DNA of 64,000 nt, taken from contig NZ_SLXQ01000004.1 in assembly GCF_004340875.1 (NCBI RefSeq), positions 186,001-250,000 on the forward strand, given 5' to 3'. Positions 24,001 to 36,000 of the stretch are shown here, in pieces (the stretch's first letter is position 1; every line of letters starts with the position of its first letter). The notes under the pieces are model-generated. The model worked only from the letters and a program-made list of their open reading frames with translations, was not told the DNA's origin and searched no databases. This DNA is from Tamaricihabitans halophyticus (lineage in GTDB: Bacteria > Actinomycetota > Actinomycetes > Mycobacteriales > Pseudonocardiaceae). The position numbers were made by a program, and so were the translations under genes.

Positions 24001-27000
24001 ATCGTCGCCGCGTCACCGCCCCCGGCTGAGCTCGACTGTCGGCTTGCGCGGGACGCTCCGGCGCCAGCATGAGCGGCTACGGCCGAAAGATCGGCCTGCC
24101 AGTCTGCGTACTGCGAGCCCAATCGCTCCGTTGCCTGTTCCGCCCACTGGGCGGCAAGCTCGTATGCTTCGGCCAACGCAGGATAATCGGAGTCGTGTTT
24201 CCTAGCCGATAAAACAAGCTTTCCTTCTCTGTACGACTCGACTATTTCGATACGCACTTTAGCCCGAAGTATCGACAGGACCTGAATCAACTGCGGAAGA
24301 TTCGCAAGGACGTTTTCACCCCCAACAATCGTCAATAGACCGCCCTCGTCAAGCGCGTCCCATGCATTGACCACAGAATTGATCCTTGGGCCTCCGAAAA
24401 CATCACTCGGGACGTCTTCGAAGTGAATCTGTCGAAATGTCCCAACGTTGTCGGGGAGGATCGCGATGTCGGCGCGTAGATCCGGCCGCGCGGCCGGATC
24501 CACGTTCAGGGTCACGTCGCTCGGCCGGGCTTTCGGATAATGACTGGCCCGACCGCCTCCAACGATCAAACGAGGATCGTCTTCGGTGTCATAGAGCACC
24601 GATTGACGGGGTCCTTCCGCGACAAGCACGCGGTTGCCCGCCGCGTCCACCGCAGGATACGGTCCAATCTCGAACCACCGCTGGATATCCGACGCCATGT
24701 CGGCCGCAATCGTGTCGAGATCCCGGCTGGTCGACCCGATGAACAACCGGCCGTCATATCTCAGGGCTCGCCGTGCACTTCCAATAATATCCGAATAGGT
24801 TCCGGTACGTGGATCCCGGACTGGTTCACGTATCTCAACCGCAGTGTGTCGGTACGCGTCCAACTCGTCCTCGTCGTAACCACGACGAATAATCAATCGG
24901 CTCGCGCTGTCGGACTCAGACGACAACACCATCGGATCAACGGAGTGTCGATCCTCGTCGCTCGGCGTGTCGCGTACATCGGCCGCCGGAGGCTGCTGTG
25001 CCAGCGCGCGTAGGCCCGCCGGTCCTTCGTCGGACACGTACTCGCGCAGCCGAACGCCTATGATCAAACCACGCTGACTGTCCGATGTGGGCAGCTCGCC
25101 AAGCGGCACAACCAGTTGGCCGTCCTGCCAGCTCGGCTGACCGTCGCCGCCAGGGATGAACAGCATCGGCGCGCTCACGCCATCAGGCCAGCTCACCCTC
25201 GCCGATACACCAGCCGGAGTCTTACTTATCGCCTCGGCAGTCAAATCACCAGGAAGACGGCCCGTTAGCCGAGCGGCCATGGTCTGCTGGAATTCCACGA
25301 GGCGAGCACCATGCCGTTGCGCCGCATAGTCGATCCGTGGTCCACTCTCGCCGTGCCGGACGTCGAGTGGTGGGCGTGGGATCGTGCGGGGCCGGCGACT
25401 CCCCCGTAGGTCCGCCGGTTCGACGCCCGGGACCGACGCCGGTTCGTCAGTGTGAGGTTGCGCAGGCACGGTTGGTGGAGTGTCCAGTTCGGCTGGTCGC
25501 CATGGTTCAGAAATTGCCGGATCGCGCGCTACGGCGGGCATGAAATGCGCGCCGTCGGGACCGGTCCGCAACAACACGATCTCCGCGCCCGCTGTGCCCA
25601 TGGTGTGCGCGCGCCCGGCGCCGTCGATCACGGTGACACGGATGCCCAGTTCATCGGCCACCCGTGCAGGCGCCGTTTCCGGCGACAGATCCGCGAGCAG
25701 CTCGGTCAACCCGGCAATATCGGGCCATTCGGCGGCCGCATCCACCAAGGCTCGGTGGACCGCCTTGGCGAATGCGCCGTCACCCTGGCGTATCCATTGG
25801 GCGCGCGCATTGGCATCGTCCAGGTATCTGCGTTGCGCCGGGCTCAGTACATTGTGATCGCCGAGGCCCGCGATCAGCTCATCGAACTGGAAGTCCGACC
25901 GGTAGCTGGCACCGGCAGCCCTGCTGGCCAATCGAGCGCCCTCGGCCACCCCATCCCAATAGATCGCGGCCTCGACGGCCGAAACCAACGCGGGATCGAA
26001 GGACCCGACGTTGAGCTCAACCAACGACCCTGGCACGCCGTAGTAGTGCCGCTGTAGCACCAACTCCGTCGTGTACCGCAGCCGTGCCCGGTCGGCCTCG
26101 GAAGCCGCGGCGAGCTCATCATGCGCGGGCTCGGCCGGGTCGGCGACCGAACTCGGTACCGAGGCGAGCATCGTGCTGCGCGCTGGACGGTGGTGGAACG
26201 CGGTACCAAACCAAGCGGGATCGTGCCGGATCAGGTTGCCACGGAGAGCACCCGACCATAGGCCGTGGCTGACCGCGAGCTCCTGCGCGATTCCCAACAG
26301 CGCGAATCGATCGGCGGCGCTAAGTTCGGTCGGTACGCCTGCGTTTTCCAGCGCAGCGCGGAACGCCTCCACTTCCGTCGGCACCGCTGGGTTGAACCCG
26401 AACAACCCAGCGGTCTCGGCGAAAGTGGCTGGCCCGTGCCCGACGTTGACAAGTCCGTCGAGCGTGCTGCGCAGCGCTTCTACACCGCGCTCCCGGTAGA
26501 TGGCGAGCAAGTCGGGACTGTGTCCATATGCGAGCGTCCGATAGCCGTTTCGTCCCGGCAGTACCTGCCGTAGCGCCTCGAAATAGCCCTCACGGTCAGC
26601 GTCCCAACGATCGTTCACCGCCGTTCGCACATCGTCACTGACATCCAGCGGCAAACCGGACCAGGCCGAGGCGACCGAAAGGGCATCCGGGTTCGGCGCG
26701 GGAACTTGATCGCGGTCGGCATCAAAGGTGACCGATACCTGGTCAGGTACCGGTGGTCCAAGGTCCGGCGGCGGTAACTTCTGGCGAGGTGCCGGAATCG
26801 AGCCGACCACATCCCGCGCCGGACGGACCGGCACGTACGTGTCACCGATGCGCAGCAGTATCGCCGCCTCGCGGGTAACCGCCGCGCCCAGTGCCTGTCC
26901 AGCTTCGTCGATCACGGTGAGCGGCACACCGAAGCGGCGCGCGGCCGTATCCGGCAGTGCCGCGACCGGCACGTCCACTAGTTCCCGAGCGATATCGGTC

Positions 27001-30000
27001 GCCGGCGGCAATCCCGCCTGTGGTCCGGCAGCTATCCGCATGGCATGGGCGAAAAACAAGTTGTCAGGTTGCGTATGGTCCACCCAGCCTGCGTGGCGCC
27101 CGACGCGATTCATGGCCGCGCGCTGTGCGACGGTGATGCCGCCGTTCAGGTCTCCGGTGTTCTCCGTAACGGACTCGGCGTCCAACCCACCAACTGGCCG
27201 CGCCCCTGGCAGCTGACTAGCAACCCAGCCACCGTACTGGATTCCGCCGTCGAAGATCGCGGCTAGCACCTCGTCGCGCACGCCTGGCGGAACCGCGGGG
27301 TCCGTACTACTCGATTCGTTTCGGCTACCCAGATAGTGAATCCGGAGCACCGTGTCGGTGACCGCATGCAGCCGCTCCCAGCTGGCACGATCCAGTTTGG
27401 CGATCTCCACCAGCGTCGACTCCGTCATATCCACAACGGACCCGGGAACGAGGAAAAGCGGGGCTAGGTGCGCGGGCCTGGCGGACCGAAGATCACGCAG
27501 CCGTTCCGCGTTGTTCAGTACGAACTCTCGTCTGGCGTGGTCCAACCACAGGTCGTGCCGGAGCCCCAGCTCCGCGGCGAACTCGCGCAGCAGGGACCGA
27601 TCCGTGAAGTCGAGCTCGGCCGGCCAGCCGGCCCTACGCAACACAGCCCCGAACTGCCGCACCTGACCGGCATGCGCTGGGTCGAATCCGAACAGCGCGG
27701 CTGTTTCGGCAAGGTTGGCCGGCACCTGAGAACCGGGGTGACCGTCATCCACACCCGTCAGCGCGATGTCGAGGGCCGCGCGCAAATCGGGACCGCCACC
27801 GAAGCGCTCATGCAGCTCATGCGCACGATGCATCCCCCATGCGGAGGCAACCCGAAACGCATCGGCAAAGTAGTCGTGGCCGAACCAGCGGTACAGCTGC
27901 CGAACGTCCACATTGGTGCCGTACGGCAGTAGCCGGTATACATCGATACCCGGCAACGCGGCGCGTAGCGCTTCCTGATAGCCAGCAGCATCGGCCGCGA
28001 GATCTTCGGATGCGGCGTGCGTCCGCTCGGCAAGAACGTCAGCGGCGGCCCGATTATCTCGCCATGCATCCAGGTACGCCTGATCGATGTCCACCCCAAC
28101 CCAAGATGCACGGGCAGCGGAATCATTACGCGCAGCCAGAATCGCCTCGGCGAAGCTTTCCCCTTCGGCAAGGCTCGCGTACAGCGCAGGAAGGTCGATC
28201 CGCCGCTCCGCCGCCACGGCGAGGGCGTCGTGGGGCAGCGCGTCCAGCGCGTCCACCAGTCCGTCCAACAGCTCGCGACCGACCGCTACCGGTGGTGTGA
28301 GGGCAGCAGCGCGATCGCCGATGCGCGCCAGTGCCTCCCGGATGAGTATCTCTACCTGCAGGGAGCTCGCTCCCGGTGGCAGGAGGAGATGCACCGCATT
28401 GCCTACCCTGTGCGGTTGACGTACCGGCTCCACCAGCCGTGGGGCGGTAAAGCTGGAGTCGACCTGGACCCGAATCGCCGCTCCGTGCGGCGCTTCCGGC
28501 GTGCTGACCACCCATGCCGCCCAGGGGCGGTTCACGTCGGTGTTGCCGCGCCACGAGTCCACTCCAGACGCGTTGGCCAGGTTTTCGTCAATGAGACCGT
28601 GAATGCGTTTGCGGCCCGCGGTCAGCTCTTCGGTCGCCGTCTCCCGTGGTGCTACCTCCGCAACGTGGGCGCTCTGCGCGGTGCCATCCTCGTCGCGTAG
28701 GTAGCCGTCGCCGACGGTGCGGACCAGTTTGATGCTTCCGTCTAGTTGCGTAGTCCGGAGTTCAATCTCCACGCCAGCCCGCTCGGGAGGCTTAAGTTCC
28801 GCGGATATTCCGGCGACCAGCCTCTCCCGATCTTCGGTTAGCCATACCGGATCTAGCTGGAACTCCTTGGCGACAACGGCGGTCCATGTGCCACTGGTTT
28901 CGTCCGCAGTAGGCACGTTGGTAGCACCAACGAGTCGATCCACCAGCCAGGCCGCATTACCGAGACTTTCCAACGCGGAGCTGGCTGCGGCGTGGAGCTC
29001 ATTCAGCTTCGACTCCACACCCGCGATCTCCCAGTTGATCTCATTGCGGGCATCCTCGGCGTGCCGGACGCGACGGCCCGCTTCAGCGGCGATTTCCCTC
29101 GCCCGCTCGATCTCGACGTTCCGTTCCTGATCGAGATCCGCAGCGGAATCGGTCAACTGGTCAACGGTGGCGTACGCGTCGATCAGCTGGCCCAGTGCGG
29201 CCTGTTCAGTCTCCGTATGCGTACGGGAGCGCATGCGGATGCGCCCGAGCAGGTTCAACGCCGCGTCGAACGATGTCGGGTCAAGACCGGCACGTGCGGA
29301 GTCGATCGATTCACGCACCGCCGGGTCGGCAAGCACGGATTCCGGCAGGGTGGCCTCGAGCCAGCCGAGCAAGCTCAGCGCCCTACCGACGGTATGCCGC
29401 CGGTGTTGGACGGCCGCCTTGGTCGGGTCGGTGTGCGCGATCAGCAGCGCACCCGGCTCGGTGCGCCCTGGGTGGCGCCGCCGAAGCTGCTCAACCACCT
29501 CCAGGTACCGCGACGGAGAATCACTCGTATCCTGCAACAGCGCATCGAGGTTGACCGGGTCGCGTTGCGCGCCAAGCTTGCGCCGTTGAACGGCCCGATA
29601 CACCCGCCATGGCAGCTCCTCCGTTTCAGCGCCGTAGGGCAGAGCAGCCGGAACCTGCCCGGCGATCTGGCGTTCTAATTCATCGAGATCAATGGCCCAC
29701 ATCTCGGAGTCGCTGGTCGTCGTGACCCGTGCGTCGAACTCGCGCCTCGTGCGATTCCGTTCATCGACAACCCGCAATCGAGGAAGGTAATGTAGCCGCC
29801 GCTTGACGCGGTCTGTTCCGGAATCTGGCTTTTCCGGGATTACGTAGACGTTCTGCTGTTTACGTGAACCGCTGTGTGCTGCCGAGGCACTGCCGCCCTG
29901 CGTCGTTGTCGATATACCCGGCTGCACACCCGGGAGACCACTCTCTCCGGATACCTCGCCGGATGTCGTGTTACCCCAGTCGCGCGTGGCGGACTCGGTA

Positions 30001-33000
30001 TAGCTTTCGGCATGGTCGACTCGATGCAGTGTCGCCACTCCACGTACCTGTGCCTTGGCGTCCATTCGCTGCTCAGCGGACTCCCAGACAGCGCGCACAT
30101 CGATCTCAAGTCGGCGCCCATTGGCGAGCAGAATCAATATATCCGAGCGCGGATACTCCGTCATCAACCGGCTCGGGGTGACTTCGGTAGTCACGTAGGA
30201 CTTGGCGTCGCGCGCTTCGTGATCCGCCAACTCGCCAGTTTGCGCCATTTTATCGATGAGGGAATGAAGTTCATTTCTAATCGGCTGCGCATCGATGTGG
30301 TGGAAGTACCGCTTCAGGTTCTGGTCTGCCACGGCGCGGCCACGGAAGTCCGGCTGCGAGAACACTTCGTCGATTGTCACAGCGGGGAAGGCATAGTGGA
30401 CTTCGAGCGTGCCGGCGATCGACGCGTCGACCTTCCGTGGTTTGGTCGATACGCCAACCGCTCCGCCAGTACCGCGGGCGAGGGCACGAAGCACGTCACC
30501 CGCTCCACCGAGTCGGCCCTTCAACGGCGAAGGCACCGGGCGGAATTCGGCGATGATCCGCAGTTCGTACCGCTGTTCAGCCGCGACACCACCATCCCAG
30601 CCGACGCCGCCGACATCGTTGAGCACGGAAGTGCTGCTGGACCGCTGGCTTGATCGGCTTGCGCCGATGTTTCGATCGTATCCGCCGCTCTCCGTAGCCG
30701 ACTCACCGTCGGCCGCAACCGAGCTTTCCGACTCCCCACTACCGCCGCCGGTTCCGGAAACAGCGCTTCGCCGAGTTGTGCTGGTGCTCGTGGTTTTCGA
30801 TTGCCGGTGATAATTCTCCTGGTAACGCCCATGGCCGACGATGGTCGGGGCGCTGACCGGCACTAGCTCGATGTCCAGCCATAGCTCGCCGCGTTCCCCC
30901 GTGGCGGTTTCCACTTCACCGCGGTAGAGATCGTAGCCGCCCGGCTGGATCGCCTGCCGCATCACCCAGTTCAATGGCGCGCCCTCGGCTAGCTCTCCGC
31001 GCAACTGCCGCGTCAGCGCGGGGTTCGTCCCGAACGAACCGAGGGCGCCCGGCCCGGGTGCCACGTCGAGTACATCGGGTGCCACCTGCTCAACGGCGTT
31101 CGCGACTAGCTGGTATACCGTCGAATCGGTTTCCGGCCGCCAATCCACAACCTGGCCGTGTCCCAAGGTGCGGTGTTCCGCGGCATAGTCTGGAAGCTGG
31201 TAATCGCGCAGCGGAGCAGGCGCTCCTGGATGGTATGCACGGTCGGTGGCGAGCCGCTCAAGTCGCCTGAACAACCCCGGTGTACTCAGCTCGCGCAGCC
31301 CGCCCAGTTCAGCCAGCTCCTTATCGAGCACGCGGCGGGTGCTTCCATCCACTTCACCCGCCGACGGTGGCAGCTCAGTGGAGTACTTGCTGATCACCAT
31401 ATCGAGAAACGAATAGACATCATTCTGCTGTTCGCGATCCAGATCAGCCAACTCGCCGGCGCGGAGCCGTTCCAGTATTCGGCGGTAGGCCGCTTCCGCG
31501 ACATCACGGCGGTCGATATCCCGACGCGAATCCGCTGAGGTGAACTTCGACGTCCCATGCTCAAACTCGTACTGCTGGTCTCCCAACCAGTTCTCCAGCC
31601 ATCGATCGATGACCTGCGGCGGTATCGCACCTTCCGGAAGTAGACCCTGCCAGTACAGTCGCATTGCTTTCGGCATCGGGATCGCGACTTGGAACTGGCC
31701 GTCCCGCAGCTCGACCGGCTCTGCGGTGCTGACCTCCATCGAACCGTGTGCTTGTTCCAGCGCGTATACCGCGCCGGCCAGTTCGAAGGTGATCAAGATG
31801 ACCTCACCGAAATAGAGCTGGAACTCGCCATCGCCGTAGCTTGTGGTGACCGCTTCGGTAGTCGTCTCATCCCAGTCGACCCCGGTACCTCCGGTGCCAC
31901 CAGCTGACTGCGAGGGCATCGCGTCATCCCCGTCTAGCCCTGCGGACTCTCCGCCCTCGGGTAGCTCCGCGCTCGCGGCGCTGGTCGCGGAAGCCCCACC
32001 GCCTTTCGTCACCGAAGTCGTGACCGTGTTGTCCGGAAGTCCAAACGCGACCGCGCCGACCTGATTGCTCGCCGGCCCGATGCCGTTCTTGGCGCGCGTT
32101 CCATCGAATCGTGCGCCCGTAATCTTCAGGTTGATTTGCGCGGCGCCGTGGTGTCTGGCTGATTCGGTCCGGATCGAATAGCCGTCCTTGCCGAGTAGCT
32201 CACCCATATGACCCAGCAGCGTCGTGGTCGACACGGCTGGACCCACCGCACCCCGACCGGTCGATCCCAAGCCGGCCGAGTTGGGTAGGACCGAACGAAG
32301 CAGCTCGACAAGATCCGTAGCACCGTTTGTCGCTTTGGGTGCCTCGAGCCGGACATAGCCTGCGTCCTGAGCAAAGAGGCTAACCGGAATCGAGACATCG
32401 CCGACCGGAATGAAGTCGGTACCTAGGTCCGGTTCCTTGTCCTGCTCATTCTTGCCAGGGAAGGAGCGGCCAAGATCGCCATCCCATGGCACAAGGAGTT
32501 CGACGTACTGGGCGGCGACCGTGGCCGGTTTGGGTGACTCGGCGTTGGTCAGGTTGAGCGCTACCTCCCAAGTCACCGGCACCCGGACCTGTTCGGCCAT
32601 GCCCTGATAGGCACTCCGTGTGCCGGCGAATACCCCACGACCGGAGCCTTGGCTTACCTTTTGCGTGGTTGCATGTGATCCACCGAGCCCGAGTAGACCA
32701 CCACCGATGTCGAGATCCCTGGTGCGGCCGCGCGCACGCCCCCGGGAGGTTTGCAGGGTTGTCGTGCCGAGCACCGTACCGACGTGGTTACTTGACTCGG
32801 TGGTCGCCACCGTCTCGGCCTTGGCCGGGTCGAAACTGATCCGAACAACCAGCTCGGCACGTCGTACCGACGTGCCGCCCGGATGCGGCATCTCGACAGG
32901 TAGCCGGATACCTTCCTGAGCGGCATCACTTAGCTTGAAGGGGTTCTGGAACGCCTCCTCGTCGAGCAACTTGATGACCGCATTCAAATTGTTGAGCTGA

Positions 33001-36000
33001 GTACGGTGTACGGCGTCGTCAACGCTCTCGGGGGGCAGCAACCTGCCAGTGACCGGATCGACTGGTGGGATGAATCCCGCCTCGGCGAGCATGGTCAGTG
33101 CCCGCTCCCGCACCTCCTGTACGCCGGTGAGCCGGACGATCCGATCGACCGCGCCGGGACCGGCGTGCCAGATCGAGGCTGGCCCCGGGATCGTCGGGGC
33201 TTCAGCGACGGTCTCCCACCAGCCATCAGCGACTAGCGGTTTACGCTCGATAACCGTCGCCCATGGAGGGGCATCGTCGGATTTATGACCGGCTTCTCTC
33301 GGTACGGCATTGCCATGCTCGTCGCGGACCGGTACCGCCACGTTCTTGGACTTGATCGCACCCCGACTGCCGTCGGTCGTTTCCTCCCGTAGGAACTCGT
33401 CGGGAAACATCCACAACCATTGCGCCGCCGCGCCGACTGGCACCCGGGCGTATGCCCGGCCGTACACTGGCGGAATCTCCGGCGTACGTGCAGCTGGCTT
33501 ATTCCATAGCACGTCCGAAGGCAAAGCCGCCTCCATCGGCCGAAAATCTGCCTCAACGGTGGTGATCGTGTCGACTTCGTACGTGATCTTGTTACGGGTG
33601 TCCAGGGCGTCACCCGTGGCGAACTTGCCCACCGAGACACTCGCGCTCGCATCGGCACCGGCCGACCTGGCTGGCTGATAAGTCGCGATATTCGCGGCGC
33701 CGGCGGCGAAACTAGCTTCGTTGGTCTTGGCGTCGGTCATCCCAACTGAAGCGGAGCCGAAGTTGCTACTACCGACTCCGGTCCAAATCCGGCTGGCAGC
33801 CGGATGGGTAGGTTTCGCGGCAGCCCAATCGAGTTTGGTCGTCAGGCGAAAACTGTAAACCTGCCCGTTGGTGTAGTCATTGACTGAGAACGAGTAGCCT
33901 CGATCCGGGTCGATCTCCCGCTTACTGAAGTTGTCGCGACCTTGCAGTTGCCGCCAAAGCTCACGACGGACGGGTCCACCCACATCGTCCCGAACGCCAG
34001 GTGGCAGCTGCGCCACTAGGGCTTCGAAAACTGGTGCGGCCGCGAGATCAAAAACCCTTGTCGATTCGTTGAGTTCGCTAGCTTTATGCTCGATGAGCGT
34101 ACGCAATTCCGGCGAGTTGGGGAGGCCCTGATAGTTCACCAGTTCGTCCGACTTGCCGGCCTTCGCATCAGCACTGTCGACGTTGTGCTGTCCTGAACGA
34201 GATGGCGCACCCGTTGAATCCGCGGCTAGCGCGGCCTCTGCATCGCTTGTTTCCGCGGTCGAGACGTGAATCTGTGGCACGCGCAGATACAGCAGATCAC
34301 GTATCCCACCGTACCGTGCCCGCGCTCCATCACCAGCATCGGCTGATTCAATGATCCGCACGTCGCCGTCGTAGTTTTTGGCGTGCACACGCAGTTCCAA
34401 CTGGACTCCGAAGCCGATCGTGCTCGTCGGTGACCAGTACTGATCGGTTACGCCGGTTCGCGTGGTGTCGGATCCTCCCGCGGTCCAGGTCTTCGCGGTG
34501 CTATGTGTCGCTTGCGGAGTCAGAACAACTGACTCGCCGATCATGTCGCCAACCGCGCTCTCTTGGCCTCGAGCGCGTTCCCACGAACCGACCGACCCAC
34601 CAATGGCTTTGGCAACCGGAAACCCAGAACTCACCGATGTCGAGGTCCCATGGTTCCCGGTCGTCCCAATGCCGCCGAGCCACGCGGATGACTCCGCGAT
34701 CATCGCGGTCTGAAGATCGCTCGTCATCTCCATGCCGCTGTAGTCGCCATCAGCGTTCGTGCCGGTAAGGCGGATCCGCAGGTTCACCTCGGCTGCGCCG
34801 AAATCCACGGTGAAGCCATCCGAGTGCCGGACCCACCGCAGCGCGCCGACCATCAAGTCCGAGATTTCTTCGGGACTCGGCGCCACGCGTCCACCTTGCT
34901 CGGCTCCCAGCGCGGCGATCAGCTCGGCGCGCAGAGTTTGCGCGAACCGGCTCATCATTGGCAGATCGACGTTCGCTGGGCTAGCGGTAGCGACGCCAAT
35001 CGGAGTGACAGTCACTGCTCGCGGGGGACTATCGGGCGTCATCGCCTGGTAGTCGGAAAAGGTGCTGCCGCCGTAATCACCACCGCGCTGAACATCCGGG
35101 TCGGCGGACGGCTCCGAGTTACGCAGGAAGTCCGCGACGTGGCTGCGCACGGTGCCAGCGACTTCAGTCGTCGACATCTCGCCCAGTACCGGCGCGAGGT
35201 ACTTACCGTCCTGGGTGCTCCGGCCATAACGGTAGTCGCGGAAGCCCATGCCGAGCCCCTGCTCGGAAATCAGCTGGTCATACCGGTACCTGCCGTAGGC
35301 CGTATCGTGGCGCTGGACAAGTATCAGGTACCGATACTCGTCGTGGGTGAAGTCGATTTCGGCTATACCGTCCGGATGCGGGTGCACATCGATCACGGCT
35401 TGGTTATCGCCGAGTAGTGTGCGTAGCTCGGTCTTGATCTTCCCGAACAGCTCGCGTTCTTCCTCGCGAACCGCCGGCCGTGCCACCCGAAACAACAGCG
35501 GCGTGGATAGTTGCGTGGACCATAGTACGTCAATACCCGCCGCATGGAGCCATTCAGCCAGGTGCCGAAGGACGCTTTGCTGGAATCCGTGCGTATCTGG
35601 ATGCGCCGATTCGCCGGGTATCAAGTCAACGTTGGCCAGTAGCCCGCCATCATCGTCGCGACGCACAGTGAGCTGGATTGCCGCGCTGGTCTCGCCCGCC
35701 GTGGCCATTTCGACCACCAGACCGTCCGATGTGTTGCGGACGTCACCGACTTCGACGGTTCGCCCAGCAAACTCCCGGCCGTCAAGGTGGGTGCGCAGCG
35801 CGCGGGCGATCGCGTCGATTCTTTCGGCCGAGACGGTTCCTGAATCAACAATGATCTCGTCGAACGCTGGGATTGAGCTGTGCCCTTGATCGTCGTAGCG
35901 GGCGACTTCGTCGAGTAGTCGGGGAATCTCATCGCGCCATTGTTCAGCGAGTTCAGCCGGGTTTGACTCGGCGAACCACATTAGGTGTGGCTCATCGACC

